Origin: Nitrospirales bacterium LBB_01
GTDB lineage: Bacteria; Nitrospirota; Thermodesulfovibrionia; Thermodesulfovibrionales; Magnetobacteriaceae
DNA: 64,000 nucleotides
Direction of reading: 5' to 3'
Assembly (NCBI GenBank): GCA_004376055.2
Contig: CP049016.1
Span: 806,001 to 870,000 of the forward strand
Positions 16,151 through 24,955 of this stretch are shown here, piece by piece (within the stretch, counting starts at the first letter, position 1; each line of letters opens with the position of its first letter). The notes under the pieces were generated by a model, which worked only from the letters and a program-made list of their open reading frames with translations, was not told the DNA's origin and ran no database searches. Made by a program: the position numbers and the translations under genes.

Positions 16151-17641
16151 TTATACAAACATAAATCCAAAAATTCGTGACCTAATCAGTTTAAACCTGA
16201 ATCTTACTATCTTACCCGCTAATTTTGATATATTTCCCTTCCTGTTAAAAGTTACCGGAGTCCAGTGGTTATTGCCTTTTATTGGGTCACAGTCGTTAAG
16301 CGTAAATCCCTCAAATGGAGGCGCTTCAAGTTTGGGTTTAAGTTCCAGCACCTCTATTTTAATTTCACCTCCAGGGTAAGAAAGCGAATTAATCCTCATT
16401 TCAGAGCCTTTGAACACACACGGATATGTATAGAATTCCCCCATGAGCGAGGCCTCAATGCCGGCTATCCCATCCTCTCTGACTGTGGCAAGAAATATGG
16501 CAGGACGCTCGGCTCGGTATTCATTATGAGAGCGGCGGGAAAAAAACACAGGGAGTGCCCAATGATTGCCCTCATACGGCACAAGACCAACTCCCGCATA
16601 AGTCGTAACTTTCTCCGGATTTTCCTCGTTTGAATACAACGCCGATTGCGACGGGAAAAACCACCTGTCGCCGTCTCTGCTTAACGCTAAATGCAGGCTC
16701 AACGTGTCGGTGTCTCTGTGATAAATAGTCGGAAACATTATGTGCGCCATATCTGCCCCCGGCCACCTGTTGTAGCTGTTTGTGTATATGTCGGCTGACG
16801 GCCCCCAGCTTATCTCAGGGGTCAGTACCGCCTTTGGCGGCGGAAATTTGCCAAACTGCCGCGATTCCGTTTTTCTTACTATGCGCCTCCCTCCAAATCC
16901 ATGACGATTCTGCGGCGACCATCCCCTTACGTATAAAACATACTTTCCCCGCTTATTATGCTCAATATAACACGCTACAGATTGCGTATCGCTTAAGTAC
17001 TCCAAAATTGGCTTATCCAAAAGCCTCCAGTGAATGCCATCCGGTGATACCGCCCCATATATCCAATTAAACACATCCTTGACCTGTGTTGCCTGCCCCA
17101 AATGCACAAGTTTATAGCGTTCATGTGCAGGCGCTGACTCGTCCTTAAACACTGTTGCCCCATGAGCGCCAAGCACGCCCCCCACACTCTCATTGCCCCA
17201 GCCATACACAATATTGTTTGACTTGCTCCCCTTATACTCAATAAGACTAAGCTCCGGACGCACCCAGTGCTTACAATCATCCGATTCCATATAACAGAGC
17301 TTATCGTTTTCCTGAATCCCAGTTTCCGAAAAATCATACGTGCAGTACCACAGGCGATACTTCCCATTGTCATACATCAAGGTGCTGTAAGCGCCCACCA
17401 ATCCAAGCGGATCGTCAGCCGCAATCGGATAGTCCGTAATCTCAGGCTTTAATATCTTAAGCTCTATCCCATATGGGCTTAACCACGGATGCGTTCCATA
17501 CATATCCTGATAGAATCTCCAAAACGGCATCCCATATCCGGCTTCAACATACCACCAGTCAAAAAACATGTTCTTAACGCCAGCCCGAAACCGCATCGGA
17601 ATGTGGACGTCCTCCGAGCCTTTCACCATCTTCGACATCAT
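16151..17641 (-). CDS. Beta-propeller glycosidase-like protein, function unknown
   Basis: Soluble protein of about 496 aa with no signal peptide from the chosen start. Repeated strand-turn blocks such as LMYDNGKYRLWYCTYD, VFKDESAPAHERYKLVH and LSRDGDRWFFPS look like the five-bladed beta-propeller fold of GH43/GH32-type glycoside hydrolases; the acidic catalytic residues cannot be assigned with confidence. The frame is open upstream to 17791, but those codons run through two perfect DNA hairpins and read as non-coding, so I place the start at ATG 17641 (ATG 17629 is also possible). No clear ribosome-binding site. No sugar-metabolism gene is adjacent. Convergent with the GlcF-like gene. Confidence 0.6.
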   Translation of the reverse strand: MMSKMVKGSEDVHIPMRFRAGVKNMFFDWWYVEAGYGMPFWRFYQDMYGTHPWLSPYGIELKILKPEITDYPIAADDPLGLVGAYSTLMYDNGKYRLWYCTYDFSETGIQENDKLCYMESDDCKHWVRPELSLIEYKGSKSNNIVYGWGNESVGGVLGAHGATVFKDESAPAHERYKLVHLGQATQVKDVFNWIYGAVSPDGIHWRLLDKPILEYLSDTQSVACYIEHNKRGKYVLYVRGWSPQNRHGFGGRRIVRKTESRQFGKFPPPKAVLTPEISWGPSADIYTNSYNRWPGADMAHIMFPTIYHRDTDTLSLHLALSRDGDRWFFPSQSALYSNEENPEKVTTYAGVGLVPYEGNHWALPVFFSRRSHNEYRAERPAIFLATVREDGIAGIEASLMGEFYTYPCVFKGSEMRINSLSYPGGEIKIEVLELKPKLEAPPFEGFTLNDCDPIKGNNHWTPVTFNRKGNISKLAGKIVRFRFKLIRSRIFGFMFV

Positions 17642-17695
17642 AACTGTTAATATAACCTTTTTTACGGAAAATAAGTAAGGGAGTATAGGTAAGGT

Positions 17696-17966
17696 AAGGG
17701 GGAGGCGCTGCCTCCCCCTTAGACCCCCACCGCAAGGGGAAATGATTTCCCCTTGACCCCTCGGTTTGTTGGCAGCGATGGGGTAGTTCATGCTAATGTC
17801 TTGTTGGTGTTCTTGTCGGTAGAGAATTTTTCAATTGGCGTTCCGCCAATTAAAAAGTTTCAATTGCGACCTTCGTCCGCAAAACAGACGAAAAGCGTTG
17901 AAAAGATTATGGCTGTACACGATATACTACTCCCTTGTCATTCCCGCCTACGAGCGGGAATCCAGT
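17696..17966. repeat. Cluster of perfect hairpins and a REP-like repeat
   Basis: The 414-base spacer upstream of both the beta-propeller gene and the TPR gene is packed with palindromes. AAGGGGGAGGC pairs perfectly with its complement at 17696-17720 around a 3-base loop. CAAGGGGAAA pairs perfectly at 17733-17755, also with a 3-base loop. AATTGGCG/CGCCAATT pairs at 17833-17851. A single copy of the GTCATTCC...GGAATCCAGT repeat lies at 17937-17966. I see no gene here. It may be a landing area for short interspersed elements. Confidence 0.75.
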
Positions 17967-18055
17967 CCTTTCCCATTGCTATCAATTGAAATCCACAGCT
18001 TAATTGTGTTACTGTTACCGCAAATGGTAACACATAACTTGGGAGGGTGGGGCGT

Positions 18056-18970
18056 ATGAAGGGAAAATTAATGCACATTATAATAGCTCTAAAGCCCTCA
18101 TTTTGGGAAGGACTTTCAACTTCAGATCGATTGACTCTTATAGGGGTTATTGTTGCAATTGTTGTGGGTTTACCAACAATCGGTGCGTTTCTATATCCAA
18201 TATTGAAAACGCGTAAAGATAAAAATGAAAAAATAACAATACTGACCACTGCAGTTGAAAACGCAGAAAAGCTACAGGAGAAACATCCTCAAGACGCATT
18301 AAAAACCTATGAGAAAATATTAGAGACCTTACCACCAAATCATAAACTATATGGCCGTGTTAAAGACGACGAGGGACAATGTTACTATTATTTGGCACTA
18401 ATTGATAAAAAAGAAGAAAATATAGAACACGCAATTGCGGCTTATGAAGCGGCTCTTAAAATCAGAATCATTGATAAATACCCTATTGATTATGCAGAGA
18501 CACAGAATAATCTTGGTCTTGCATACTGGCAAATGTCTTTAGTACGTGACAAAGAGGGTAACCTAAGTGAAGCTATTGTAGCCTATAATGAGGCTCTTAA
18601 AATATATACCATTGATAAATATCCGATTGATTATGCAATGACTCAAATCAATCTTGGTATTGCCTACTGGAACATGGCTTTAGTAAGAGACAAAGAGAGT
18701 AACGTAAGTAAAGCAATTGCGGCTTATGAAGCGGCTCTTAAAATATATACCATTGATAAATACCCGATTTATTATGCCGGGACTCAAAACAATCTTGGTA
18801 ACGTCTACCGGAACATGTCAGAAGTAGGGGATAAAAAGGCAAATTTAAAACGTGCAATTAAATATTACGAGGAGGCACTTGAGATACGTACCGAAAAGGA
18901 TTACCCGATTTATTACAAGAAGACGAAATCAAACCTTGATAAAGCGCGCGGGATGTTGGGGCGTGAATAA
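18056..18970 (+). CDS. Membrane-anchored TPR protein
   Basis: Protein of about 304 aa with one membrane helix at about residues 25-50 (LIGVIVAIVVGLPTIGAFLY) and a large TPR-type domain. Residues about 130-290 are three to four nearly identical 47-residue repeats of the form IDKYPIDYA.TQ.NLG.AY followed by a helix ending AI.AY.EALKI. The repeats are alike at DNA level too, which suggests recent duplication. ATG at 18056 is chosen over GTG 18047 because GGAGGG lies about nine bases upstream. Such repeats usually bind proteins. No enzymatic domain is present and no partner gene is adjacent. Confidence 0.8.
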   Translation: MKGKLMHIIIALKPSFWEGLSTSDRLTLIGVIVAIVVGLPTIGAFLYPILKTRKDKNEKITILTTAVENAEKLQEKHPQDALKTYEKILETLPPNHKLYGRVKDDEGQCYYYLALIDKKEENIEHAIAAYEAALKIRIIDKYPIDYAETQNNLGLAYWQMSLVRDKEGNLSEAIVAYNEALKIYTIDKYPIDYAMTQINLGIAYWNMALVRDKESNVSKAIAAYEAALKIYTIDKYPIYYAGTQNNLGNVYRNMSEVGDKKANLKRAIKYYEEALEIRTEKDYPIYYKKTKSNLDKARGMLGRE

Positions 18971-19004
18971 GCATGCGCGACAAGAGGGTCGTCCAACAGC
19001 GATG

Positions 19005-19229
19005 CTATTTTAGAGAACTTAGCTCTTCTATCGTTATCCCTGTTTGGTTCAATATAGCTTTTAGAGTTCCTTTAGCGATTTCTTTATGGTTTGGTACAAC
19101 CGCTCTTCTGTAAGGTGGGAGATAATGCCTAAGAATGATATGGCTTCCTGTTTGATGGTCGATAAAATATCCGAATTTCTCTAACGCTTTACATAAATCT
19201 TTACCTGATAATACAGGTAATCTGGTCAA
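19005..19229 (-). CDS. hicA: HicA-family mRNA interferase toxin
   Basis: Small basic dsRBD-like toxin of 74 aa predicted to cut or block mRNA. The family hallmark is seen in FGYFIDHQTGSHIILRH, with the catalytic His in GSHI, and VVPNHKEIAKGTLKAIL. It starts with TTG overlapping the stop of the upstream antitoxin as TTGA, so translation is coupled. Here antitoxin precedes toxin, the reverse of the classic hicAB order. Confidence 0.9.
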   Translation of the reverse strand: MTRLPVLSGKDLCKALEKFGYFIDHQTGSHIILRHYLPPYRRAVVPNHKEIAKGTLKAILNQTGITIEELSSLK

Positions 19230-19438
19230 ACCAATACCTCAACCAACTCCTCTTCTATCGGCGGCGGAATCGCTTCCCCGTGTTTTTTCAAGCTCTCTAT
19301 ATAACCTTTAATGGCATCTGCAATATTCGTAATTGCCTCCTGCCGGGTTTTCCCCTGAGATATACAACCGGGTAATGCCGGACACTGCGCTACAAATACT
19401 CCGTCCTCGTCCTGCTCTACCAATATTCTGTATTTCAT
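19226..19438 (-). CDS. hicB: HicB-family antitoxin
   Basis: Partner of the adjacent HicA toxin, 70 aa, with the partial RNase H-like HicB fold (YRILVEQDEDGVFVAQCPAL and GCISQGKTRQEAITNI). It has no C-terminal DNA-binding domain, so it probably acts only by binding the toxin. A strong GGAGG precedes ATG 19438. It lies 16 bases after the stop of the receiver-PAS-kinase gene on the same strand and may be read from that operon as well. Confidence 0.9.
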   Translation of the reverse strand: MKYRILVEQDEDGVFVAQCPALPGCISQGKTRQEAITNIADAIKGYIESLKKHGEAIPPPIEEELVEVLV

Positions 19439-19454
19439 ACGATTCCCTCCTCCC

Positions 19455-20972
19455 TTATATTAAATTCTCAGCGGGAAGTTCTATTGTAAACAGAGCGCCG
19501 TCATCAGCATTGTCAGCTGTTAGGGAGCCGCCCATATTATCTTCTATGATTGTTTTTGAGATAGAAAGTCCGATACCGGTTCCGTTAGCGCCTTTGGTTG
19601 ACACGTAGGGGTCAAAAATTGTCGGCAGTATGTGGGCTGGGATACCGCCTGCGTTGTCTTGGATTGTTATAGTGGTCTTTGTGCCATTGTCTTTAACAGT
19701 TATGTCAACTTTGCGATTTTGTATTTTGTTAGACACAAAGGCGTCTCGTGTGTTATTAAGTAAATTTATAATTGTCTGTTTGAATTCGTTTTGATACCCG
19801 CGTACTGTGGCGCGCTCATTGCCGGTTACGGTTATAGTGATGTCGTTGATTTTATATTGTTTCCCTATAATTTCAATAGCATTATTTATTGCAGCCAGCG
19901 GGTAAAATAACTTTTTTTCCTTTGATGGTTTAAAAAAATCTCTGAAGTCGTCTATTGTCTTTGACATGTATGATATCTGACTCATCCCGTCATTTACCAA
20001 ATCGATCACATAATCTTTGTATGGTTCTCCATCCAGTTCAGGGTTTTCCATATCTTGAATTATAAGGGCTAAAATATTTAGCGGCTGTTTCCATTGATGC
20101 GCTATAGCGTTAATCAGTTCTCCCATTTGTGCCGCTCTGCTTTGAACCTCAAGCAATTTCTTTGCTTTTGCGGCATCGTCTTTAAGTTTACCGCGCTCTG
20201 CTTCAATGGCCGCTATTTCGGTAAGCGTTATAATGTAGTAAGAAAGCGAAAACTTGCCTGTTGTGGCAATAAATGGCCGTGTATCTGAGCCGTGTTCTTT
20301 TAGATATATCACGTGTTCTTTTTCAGAGGCATTAACGATAGCGCTCAACCACGATTTTTCTGAATTTGAATCGGGAGCCTCATCATTTATCTTTGTAATT
20401 AGAGAATATAAATTTATGCCGCTTTTTTTGAATTTATCAAGGGTTTCAAATCCAAGAAATTTTAGGAAAGTTTTGTTTATATATTCTACCTCGTCCCCAT
20501 CCATTGTCATCATAAAGGACGGGTTAGAATCAAGAATAAAGCGCATTGAGTCTGTTTTCTTTTCAATTTCACGTCTTTGAAAAATTGTCACGGCAGATTT
20601 ATAAATCGTCTCAAGGAGTTTGTCTGGATTTGTGGGTTTGGTAGCGTAGCTGTCTATTCCTATGTCGATGGACTGAATCAGATAGCGAGGTTCGTTAAAA
20701 GCAGTGAGAACAATAACAGGCACGTTTTCGTCAATGTCTTTTATGGACTTTGCCATGGTAAGTCCGTCCATTTTTGGCATCTGAATATCGGTAACCACAA
20801 TATCGGGCTTATGCTCCTGAAAGAGCTGTAATCCTTGAACACCGTCTTCTGCCACATAGAGGGTTCCAACATCCATACTGAGAATATCGGCAAGCTCCTC
20901 GCGTGTATCGGGCTGGTCCTCAACGTAAAGGACAGAGACGAGTTTCAATAGTTTTCTTTGCTCTATGTTCAT
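19455..20972 (-). CDS. Receiver-PAS-histidine kinase
   Basis: Cytoplasmic signalling kinase of 505 aa. A receiver domain occupies residues 12-130 (VLYVEDQ; phospho-acceptor in VVTDIQMP; YATKPTN lysine), a PAS-type domain about 145-265, a dimerisation/phosphoacceptor domain with H in AIAHQWKQPLN near residue 291, and an HATPase domain with N-box (NLLNNTRDA), DNAGGIP and GTGIGLS. No membrane segment, so the receiver is the likely input, fed by the membrane kinase encoded 23 bases upstream. The AHQW(K/R)QPLN phosphoacceptor motif is shared by both kinases. Output regulator is not encoded nearby. Confidence 0.92.
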   Translation of the reverse strand: MNIEQRKLLKLVSVLYVEDQPDTREELADILSMDVGTLYVAEDGVQGLQLFQEHKPDIVVTDIQMPKMDGLTMAKSIKDIDENVPVIVLTAFNEPRYLIQSIDIGIDSYATKPTNPDKLLETIYKSAVTIFQRREIEKKTDSMRFILDSNPSFMMTMDGDEVEYINKTFLKFLGFETLDKFKKSGINLYSLITKINDEAPDSNSEKSWLSAIVNASEKEHVIYLKEHGSDTRPFIATTGKFSLSYYIITLTEIAAIEAERGKLKDDAAKAKKLLEVQSRAAQMGELINAIAHQWKQPLNILALIIQDMENPELDGEPYKDYVIDLVNDGMSQISYMSKTIDDFRDFFKPSKEKKLFYPLAAINNAIEIIGKQYKINDITITVTGNERATVRGYQNEFKQTIINLLNNTRDAFVSNKIQNRKVDITVKDNGTKTTITIQDNAGGIPAHILPTIFDPYVSTKGANGTGIGLSISKTIIEDNMGGSLTADNADDGALFTIELPAENLI

Positions 20973-20995
20973 AGTCTTGCAGATAGTGAGAACAG

Positions 20996-22615
20996 TTATT
21001 TTGCGACCAGAGGTAATTCTATCAAAAACTCAGCGCCGTTGTCAACATTACGCACTGTGAGACGTCCGTTCATGTTGTTTTCAATAATCATTTTTGACAT
21101 ATAAAGTCCAACACCGGTGCCTTTGCCTTGTTCTTTGGTTGTAAAGTAAGGGTCATATATTCTTTCAATTACGTTTTGGGGGATACCGCCGCCGTTGTCA
21201 CAAAATTTTAAAAACGCCTTATTATCATTTATTCCGACTTGTATTGAAACAAGACCTGGGTGAATGGATTTTTCAACAATAACATCCTTTGCGTTAGAGA
21301 ACAGATTTAAGAGCGCCTGTGAAAACTCATTAGGATAACCGTTTACTACGCCATCCTCTTTAACATCAAGATTTACATTTATATCGCTGTTTTTAAAGCT
21401 TGCGTCAAACAGTGAGAGCGTGTTTTTGACTGAAGCGGCAAGATGGAAGTTTTCCCTGACTTTATCCGGTCTAAAGAAGTTTCTGAAATCATCTATGGTT
21501 GATGACATTCCCTCGATAAGTTTTTGTCCTTTTGTTACCGATGTTGTCATCATTTCCTGTGTAAGTGTGTTATCCCCGTATGCACGGTTAAGTTTATAGA
21601 GAATAAGGCTGATTACATTTATCGGCTGTCTCCACTGGTGTGCGATGTTTCCTATCATCTCACCCATAGAGGCAAGACGTGACTGCTGAATGAGCATTTT
21701 CTCCTGCTCCATGCGTTTTGACGATTCCTCATTGACTCTTTCTTCAAGGGTACGGTTTAATTCCTCAAGCAGCGCTGTGTTAAACCTAAGCTCATTTTCA
21801 ATCCGCTTACGTTCGGTAAGTTCTGTGCTGAGTTTTACGTTTATCTCGGCCAGCTCCCGGGTTCTGACACTAACAAGTTCTTCGAGGTTTCGTCTGTTGT
21901 ATTCAAGTTCGGAGTTCCACGCCTGTATTTGTGTAAGCATTTCGTTAAGACCACGGGCAAGCATACCCAGTTCGTCATCACTTTCCACTTTTGCTCGTAT
22001 TGTGTAGTCTCTCTGCGCCTCTACCTTGTTCATAACATCCAATATGTTAAATATGGGCCCTATGATTGACTTTTGAAGTTTTGTCATAAAAAAAATAGCG
22101 ATTAAAAATGCTGCAAATGAGACTGAGATTCCAAAGAGCAATTTCTCCATAAGATTTTGATAGAGGGCTTTTATGTTTGACCTGATATAGACAATACCAA
22201 GGTACTCTTTGTTGTAGATTATGGATTGAAAAACGCGCAATGAACCCTTTTTAAAAAAAGAACCGTCCTCTTGCGGCAAAGGCGGGAACATCTTTTTCTC
22301 ATTATTTTCATTTTTGTACTCTGTAAAAACTGTTCCCTCTTTAGAATATAACACGGCGTGCTCAATGTTTGGGGAGTAACTCAGAGTTTTCAGGATTTCA
22401 GTCGCTCTTTTCTTGTCAGAAAATAACATGATGGCTGCGCTGTTTTTTGCTATCATTTTGGCCTTTAACGTTAGATCGTTTGACATAGACATTTTAAAGG
22501 AAATGACCTCCTCCACCACTACCACAAGCCCTATCATGATAACCACAAAGCCTATTGAAATAAGATTAACCTGCATTAATCTTTTTCTGATGTTTCCCTT
22601 TGTAAAGGTTAACAT
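20996..22615 (-). CDS. Membrane histidine kinase with CHASE8-like sensor and HAMP
   Basis: Sensor kinase of 539 aa. Membrane helices at about 15-37 and 158-178 enclose a periplasmic domain of about 120 residues whose sequence (NSAAIMLFSDKKRATEIL, SPNIEHAVLYSKEGTVF) resembles the CHASE8 domain of the diguanylate cyclase YfiN/TpbB. HAMP follows (about 180-235), then a coiled coil, the phosphoacceptor in NIAHQWRQPINV and an HATPase domain (NLFSNAKD, DNGGGIP, GTGVGLYMSK). The gene upstream encodes a YfiR-like periplasmic protein, which in Pseudomonas represses YfiN through its periplasmic side. The same control of a kinase instead of a cyclase is a reasonable inference. Confidence 0.88.
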   Translation of the reverse strand: MLTFTKGNIRKRLMQVNLISIGFVVIMIGLVVVVEEVISFKMSMSNDLTLKAKMIAKNSAAIMLFSDKKRATEILKTLSYSPNIEHAVLYSKEGTVFTEYKNENNEKKMFPPLPQEDGSFFKKGSLRVFQSIIYNKEYLGIVYIRSNIKALYQNLMEKLLFGISVSFAAFLIAIFFMTKLQKSIIGPIFNILDVMNKVEAQRDYTIRAKVESDDELGMLARGLNEMLTQIQAWNSELEYNRRNLEELVSVRTRELAEINVKLSTELTERKRIENELRFNTALLEELNRTLEERVNEESSKRMEQEKMLIQQSRLASMGEMIGNIAHQWRQPINVISLILYKLNRAYGDNTLTQEMMTTSVTKGQKLIEGMSSTIDDFRNFFRPDKVRENFHLAASVKNTLSLFDASFKNSDINVNLDVKEDGVVNGYPNEFSQALLNLFSNAKDVIVEKSIHPGLVSIQVGINDNKAFLKFCDNGGGIPQNVIERIYDPYFTTKEQGKGTGVGLYMSKMIIENNMNGRLTVRNVDNGAEFLIELPLVAK

Positions 22616-22635
22616 GTTGAGGTTAATTCTCCTGC

Positions 22636-23196
22636 TTACTCATCTTCTGTCAGCTCAAGAAGCTGCGAGCTTATAGTAAGCCCGGCCTTTTTTGCCGCTT
22701 CATTATTAATTTTAAATCGGACCATATTGTCTTTTATAACAAACTGTATGATTCCACCGTCTTTGTTAAATGTTTCATGGTCGGAAATCGTTAAAACAGG
22801 CTTATTCACAAGCTTAATCAACAGAGTTGGAATATCGGCGGCATTAGCTGCCCCGATAAATAATATGTGACAGTCAGTGATTTTATCTGTGTTGTTTATG
22901 TTAATAATGTTGACATTTTTTGAAGTAATTTCTTTTTGTAAATTAAGCGCTTGGATAATAGGACTATTGCCAAATATGCAAATGGTTAAAGGAGGCGGGT
23001 TTTTTGAATCTACGGAGAGCTTATTTGGCCATTCTACAAATATTGTAAAATTCAGGATGCAAGAGGCTTTCATTTCATGCTCGTTTTTGGGAGCTGAAAA
23101 AACCGTGTAGGGATTAAGCAATTGCAAAAGCAATGATAGTAGTACTACTACGTATAAGTAATATTTTAAGGTTCTGCCGCGTTGTATTAGTATCAC
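22636..23196 (-). CDS. YfiR-family (DUF4154) periplasmic protein
   Basis: Secreted protein of 186 aa with an N-terminal signal or anchor (YLYVVVLLSLLLQLLNPYTV) and the YfiR fold (KASCILNFTIFVEWPNK; ILFIGAAN; GGIIQFVIKDNMVRFKINN; AAKKAGLTISSQLLEL). In Pseudomonas YfiR binds the periplasmic domain of YfiN and holds it inactive in response to redox and envelope state. Start is GTG 23196, supported by AGGAGTG eight bases upstream. It is first in a three-gene run with two kinases, spaced by 20 and 23 bases. Confidence 0.88.
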   Translation of the reverse strand: MILIQRGRTLKYYLYVVVLLSLLLQLLNPYTVFSAPKNEHEMKASCILNFTIFVEWPNKLSVDSKNPPPLTICIFGNSPIIQALNLQKEITSKNVNIININNTDKITDCHILFIGAANAADIPTLLIKLVNKPVLTISDHETFNKDGGIIQFVIKDNMVRFKINNEAAKKAGLTISSQLLELTEDE

Positions 23197-23232
23197 AAGT
23201 TGCCACTCCTAACAGCTGAGTCTATTGTCATA

Positions 23233-23493
23233 TCACCTATACACCTTATTTCTATGTCTTATGACTATAATATCTAATATAGAATTGTTGTCATCAATTG
23301 AATAGACAACCCTGTAATCTTCAATTCTGATACGCCAGATGTTTTTGCCTCCTTTGAGCTTGACAGAACCCCTTGGGCGTGGTTCTTTGGACAACATTTC
23401 TATTTTATGGAATATTTTTGAGACAAGAGGCTCATCAAGTGCCTCAAGTTCTTTACGGGCCGAACGTGCAAATGTGATGGAAAAGTCAGTCAC
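23233..23493 (-). CDS. RelE/ParE-family toxin
   Basis: Ribosome-dependent mRNA interferase or gyrase-type toxin fold, 86 aa. ITFARSARKELEALDE, SVKLKGGKNIWRIRIEDYRVVYSID and the C-terminal IIVIRHRNKVYR are the RelE signature with its basic catalytic residues. It starts with GTG overlapping the antitoxin stop as GTGA. The stop lies 36 bases before the YfiR gene start on the same strand, so read-through into that operon is possible. Confidence 0.92.
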   Translation of the reverse strand: MTDFSITFARSARKELEALDEPLVSKIFHKIEMLSKEPRPRGSVKLKGGKNIWRIRIEDYRVVYSIDDNNSILDIIVIRHRNKVYR

Positions 23494-23678
23494 ACAGCTT
23501 TCCCCTTTTGTATCAGCTTACTTCTTACTACCTCAAGTGATTCCCTCGGCTGTTCCTTGCGCTGAGCTGCAATTAGATTGTCGTAAAAGTCTTCCCATAA
23601 ATCACCATATTTTCTAAGGTCTATCACTACAGATGTTTTGTCTCCACTGTCATCTGTCATATACTGAATACCTTTCAC
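23490..23678 (-). CDS. Antitoxin of the RelE-like pair
   Basis: Short acidic protein of 62 aa (TSVVIDLRKYGDLWEDFYDNL) located immediately upstream of the RelE-like toxin and overlapping it by four bases. It has the look of the small Phd/RelB-unlike antitoxins with a strand-helix N-terminus, but I do not recognise the exact family. GTG start at 23678 has AAGGAGGTG directly upstream. Confidence 0.8.
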   Translation of the reverse strand: MKGIQYMTDDSGDKTSVVIDLRKYGDLWEDFYDNLIAAQRKEQPRESLEVVRSKLIQKGKAV

Positions 23679-23768
23679 GTCCCACCTCCTTGATGTTTAA
23701 GTATATAACAATTATCAACAATTTTCATATATGAAAACTCAAATGCTTTTAGAGATTTTCATAAAGGC

Positions 23769-23797
23769 TTGACAGAATTAGGGCATAAGGATAATCA
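23769..23797 (+). promoter_or_regulatory. Possible sigma-70 promoter of gmd-fcl
   Basis: TTGACA at 23769-23774, 17-base spacer, TAATCA at 23792-23797, about 37 bases ahead of the gmd ATG. The -35 box is perfect and the -10 box is weak. Confidence 0.5.
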
Positions 23798-23833
23798 TAA
23801 ACTGATACTAAAGAAGACTTGGCTGGAGGAAAG

Positions 23834-24946
23834 ATGAAAAGGGCATTGATAACCGGTATAACTGGGCAGGACGGTTCATATCTTGCCGAGTTACTCCTTG
23901 ATAAAGGATACGAAGTATATGGTCTCATACGGCGTAGCAGCACGTTTAATACAGTAAGGATAGACCATCTGTATGTTGACCCACATGACAAAGACGCACG
24001 GTTTTTTCTGGAATACGGTGATTTATCCGACTCAGGGACTTTAACTAACCTTATCTATAATGTAAAACCGGATGAGATATACCACCTTGCGGCACAAAGC
24101 CACGTCAGAGTGAGTTTTGATATGCCAGAATACACTGGGGATATAACAGGACTTGGAACAGTTAGAATTTTAGAGGCCATAAGAAGAAGCGGTGTTGGGG
24201 CAAGGTTTTATCAGGCATCGTCTTCTGAGATGTTTGGCTCGGCTAATCCTCCTCAGGATGAGGCCACGCCATTTTGTCCACGCAGTCCTTATGCTGCTGC
24301 TAAAGTCTATGCCTACTGGATAACCGTAAACTACAGAGAGGGCTACGGAGTGTTTGCCTGTAATGGGATTTTATTTAATCACGAATCTCCAAGAAGAGGG
24401 GAGACCTTTGTGACACGGAAAATAACCCGCGCTCTTGCCGCTCTGATTGCAAAAAAACAAAATAAACTCTATCTTGGAAATCTTGATGCAAGACGCGACT
24501 GGGGTTTTGCTCCCGAATATGTCCATTTACAGTGGTTAATCCTTCAACAGGACACACCGGAGGACTATGTTATAGGCACTGGGGAGAGCCGCTCGGTAAG
24601 AGAGTTTGTAGTAAGCGCATTCCAATACGCTGGTATTGAGTTAGAGTGGCAAGGAGGCGGCGTAAATGAAAAGGGAATTGTAAAGTCCTGTGTTAGTACG
24701 CTGCCCTTTAGGACAGGCGATGTTATAATAGAAATAGACAGCCGGTATTTCAGACCCACCGAGGTTGACTACTTGCTTGCCAATGCTAAAAAAGCAAAAG
24801 AGAGGTTGGGGTTTGATCCTAAGATTACATTTGATGAGCTTGTTAAAATCATGGTCGATGCTGACCTTGAGGCTGCGGGATTAAGCAGCCCTGGTGAAAG
24901 CCCTCACATCCTAAAGAGTAAGGGATTTAGCTGGATACGAAAGTAG
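23834..24946 (+). CDS. gmd: GDP-mannose 4,6-dehydratase
   Basis: Converts GDP-D-mannose to GDP-4-keto-6-deoxy-D-mannose, the first step to GDP-L-fucose and related deoxy sugars, in the cytoplasm with bound NADP. Short-chain dehydrogenase fold with the nucleotide motif [12 protein letters not shown] near the start, the catalytic SSSEMFG and [10 protein letters not shown] (Tyr/Lys pair), and a substrate block [16 protein letters not shown]. About 370 aa, normal for the family. ATG at 23834 follows GGAGGAAAG closely; the TTG at 23819 is less likely. fcl follows after nine bases, forming a two-gene pathway unit. Confidence 0.97.
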   Translation: MKRALITGITGQDGSYLAELLLDKGYEVYGLIRRSSTFNTVRIDHLYVDPHDKDARFFLEYGDLSDSGTLTNLIYNVKPDEIYHLAAQSHVRVSFDMPEYTGDITGLGTVRILEAIRRSGVGARFYQASSSEMFGSANPPQDEATPFCPRSPYAAAKVYAYWITVNYREGYGVFACNGILFNHESPRRGETFVTRKITRALAALIAKKQNKLYLGNLDARRDWGFAPEYVHLQWLILQQDTPEDYVIGTGESRSVREFVVSAFQYAGIELEWQGGGVNEKGIVKSCVSTLPFRTGDVIIEIDSRYFRPTEVDYLLANAKKAKERLGFDPKITFDELVKIMVDADLEAAGLSSPGESPHILKSKGFSWIRK

Positions 24947-24955
24947 GAAAGCAAT

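Noticed and set aside
17642-17791. 50-residue N-terminal extension of the beta-propeller protein
   Set aside because: The extra codons pass through two perfect DNA hairpins and give a Pro/Gly/Arg-rich sequence unlike the rest of the protein.
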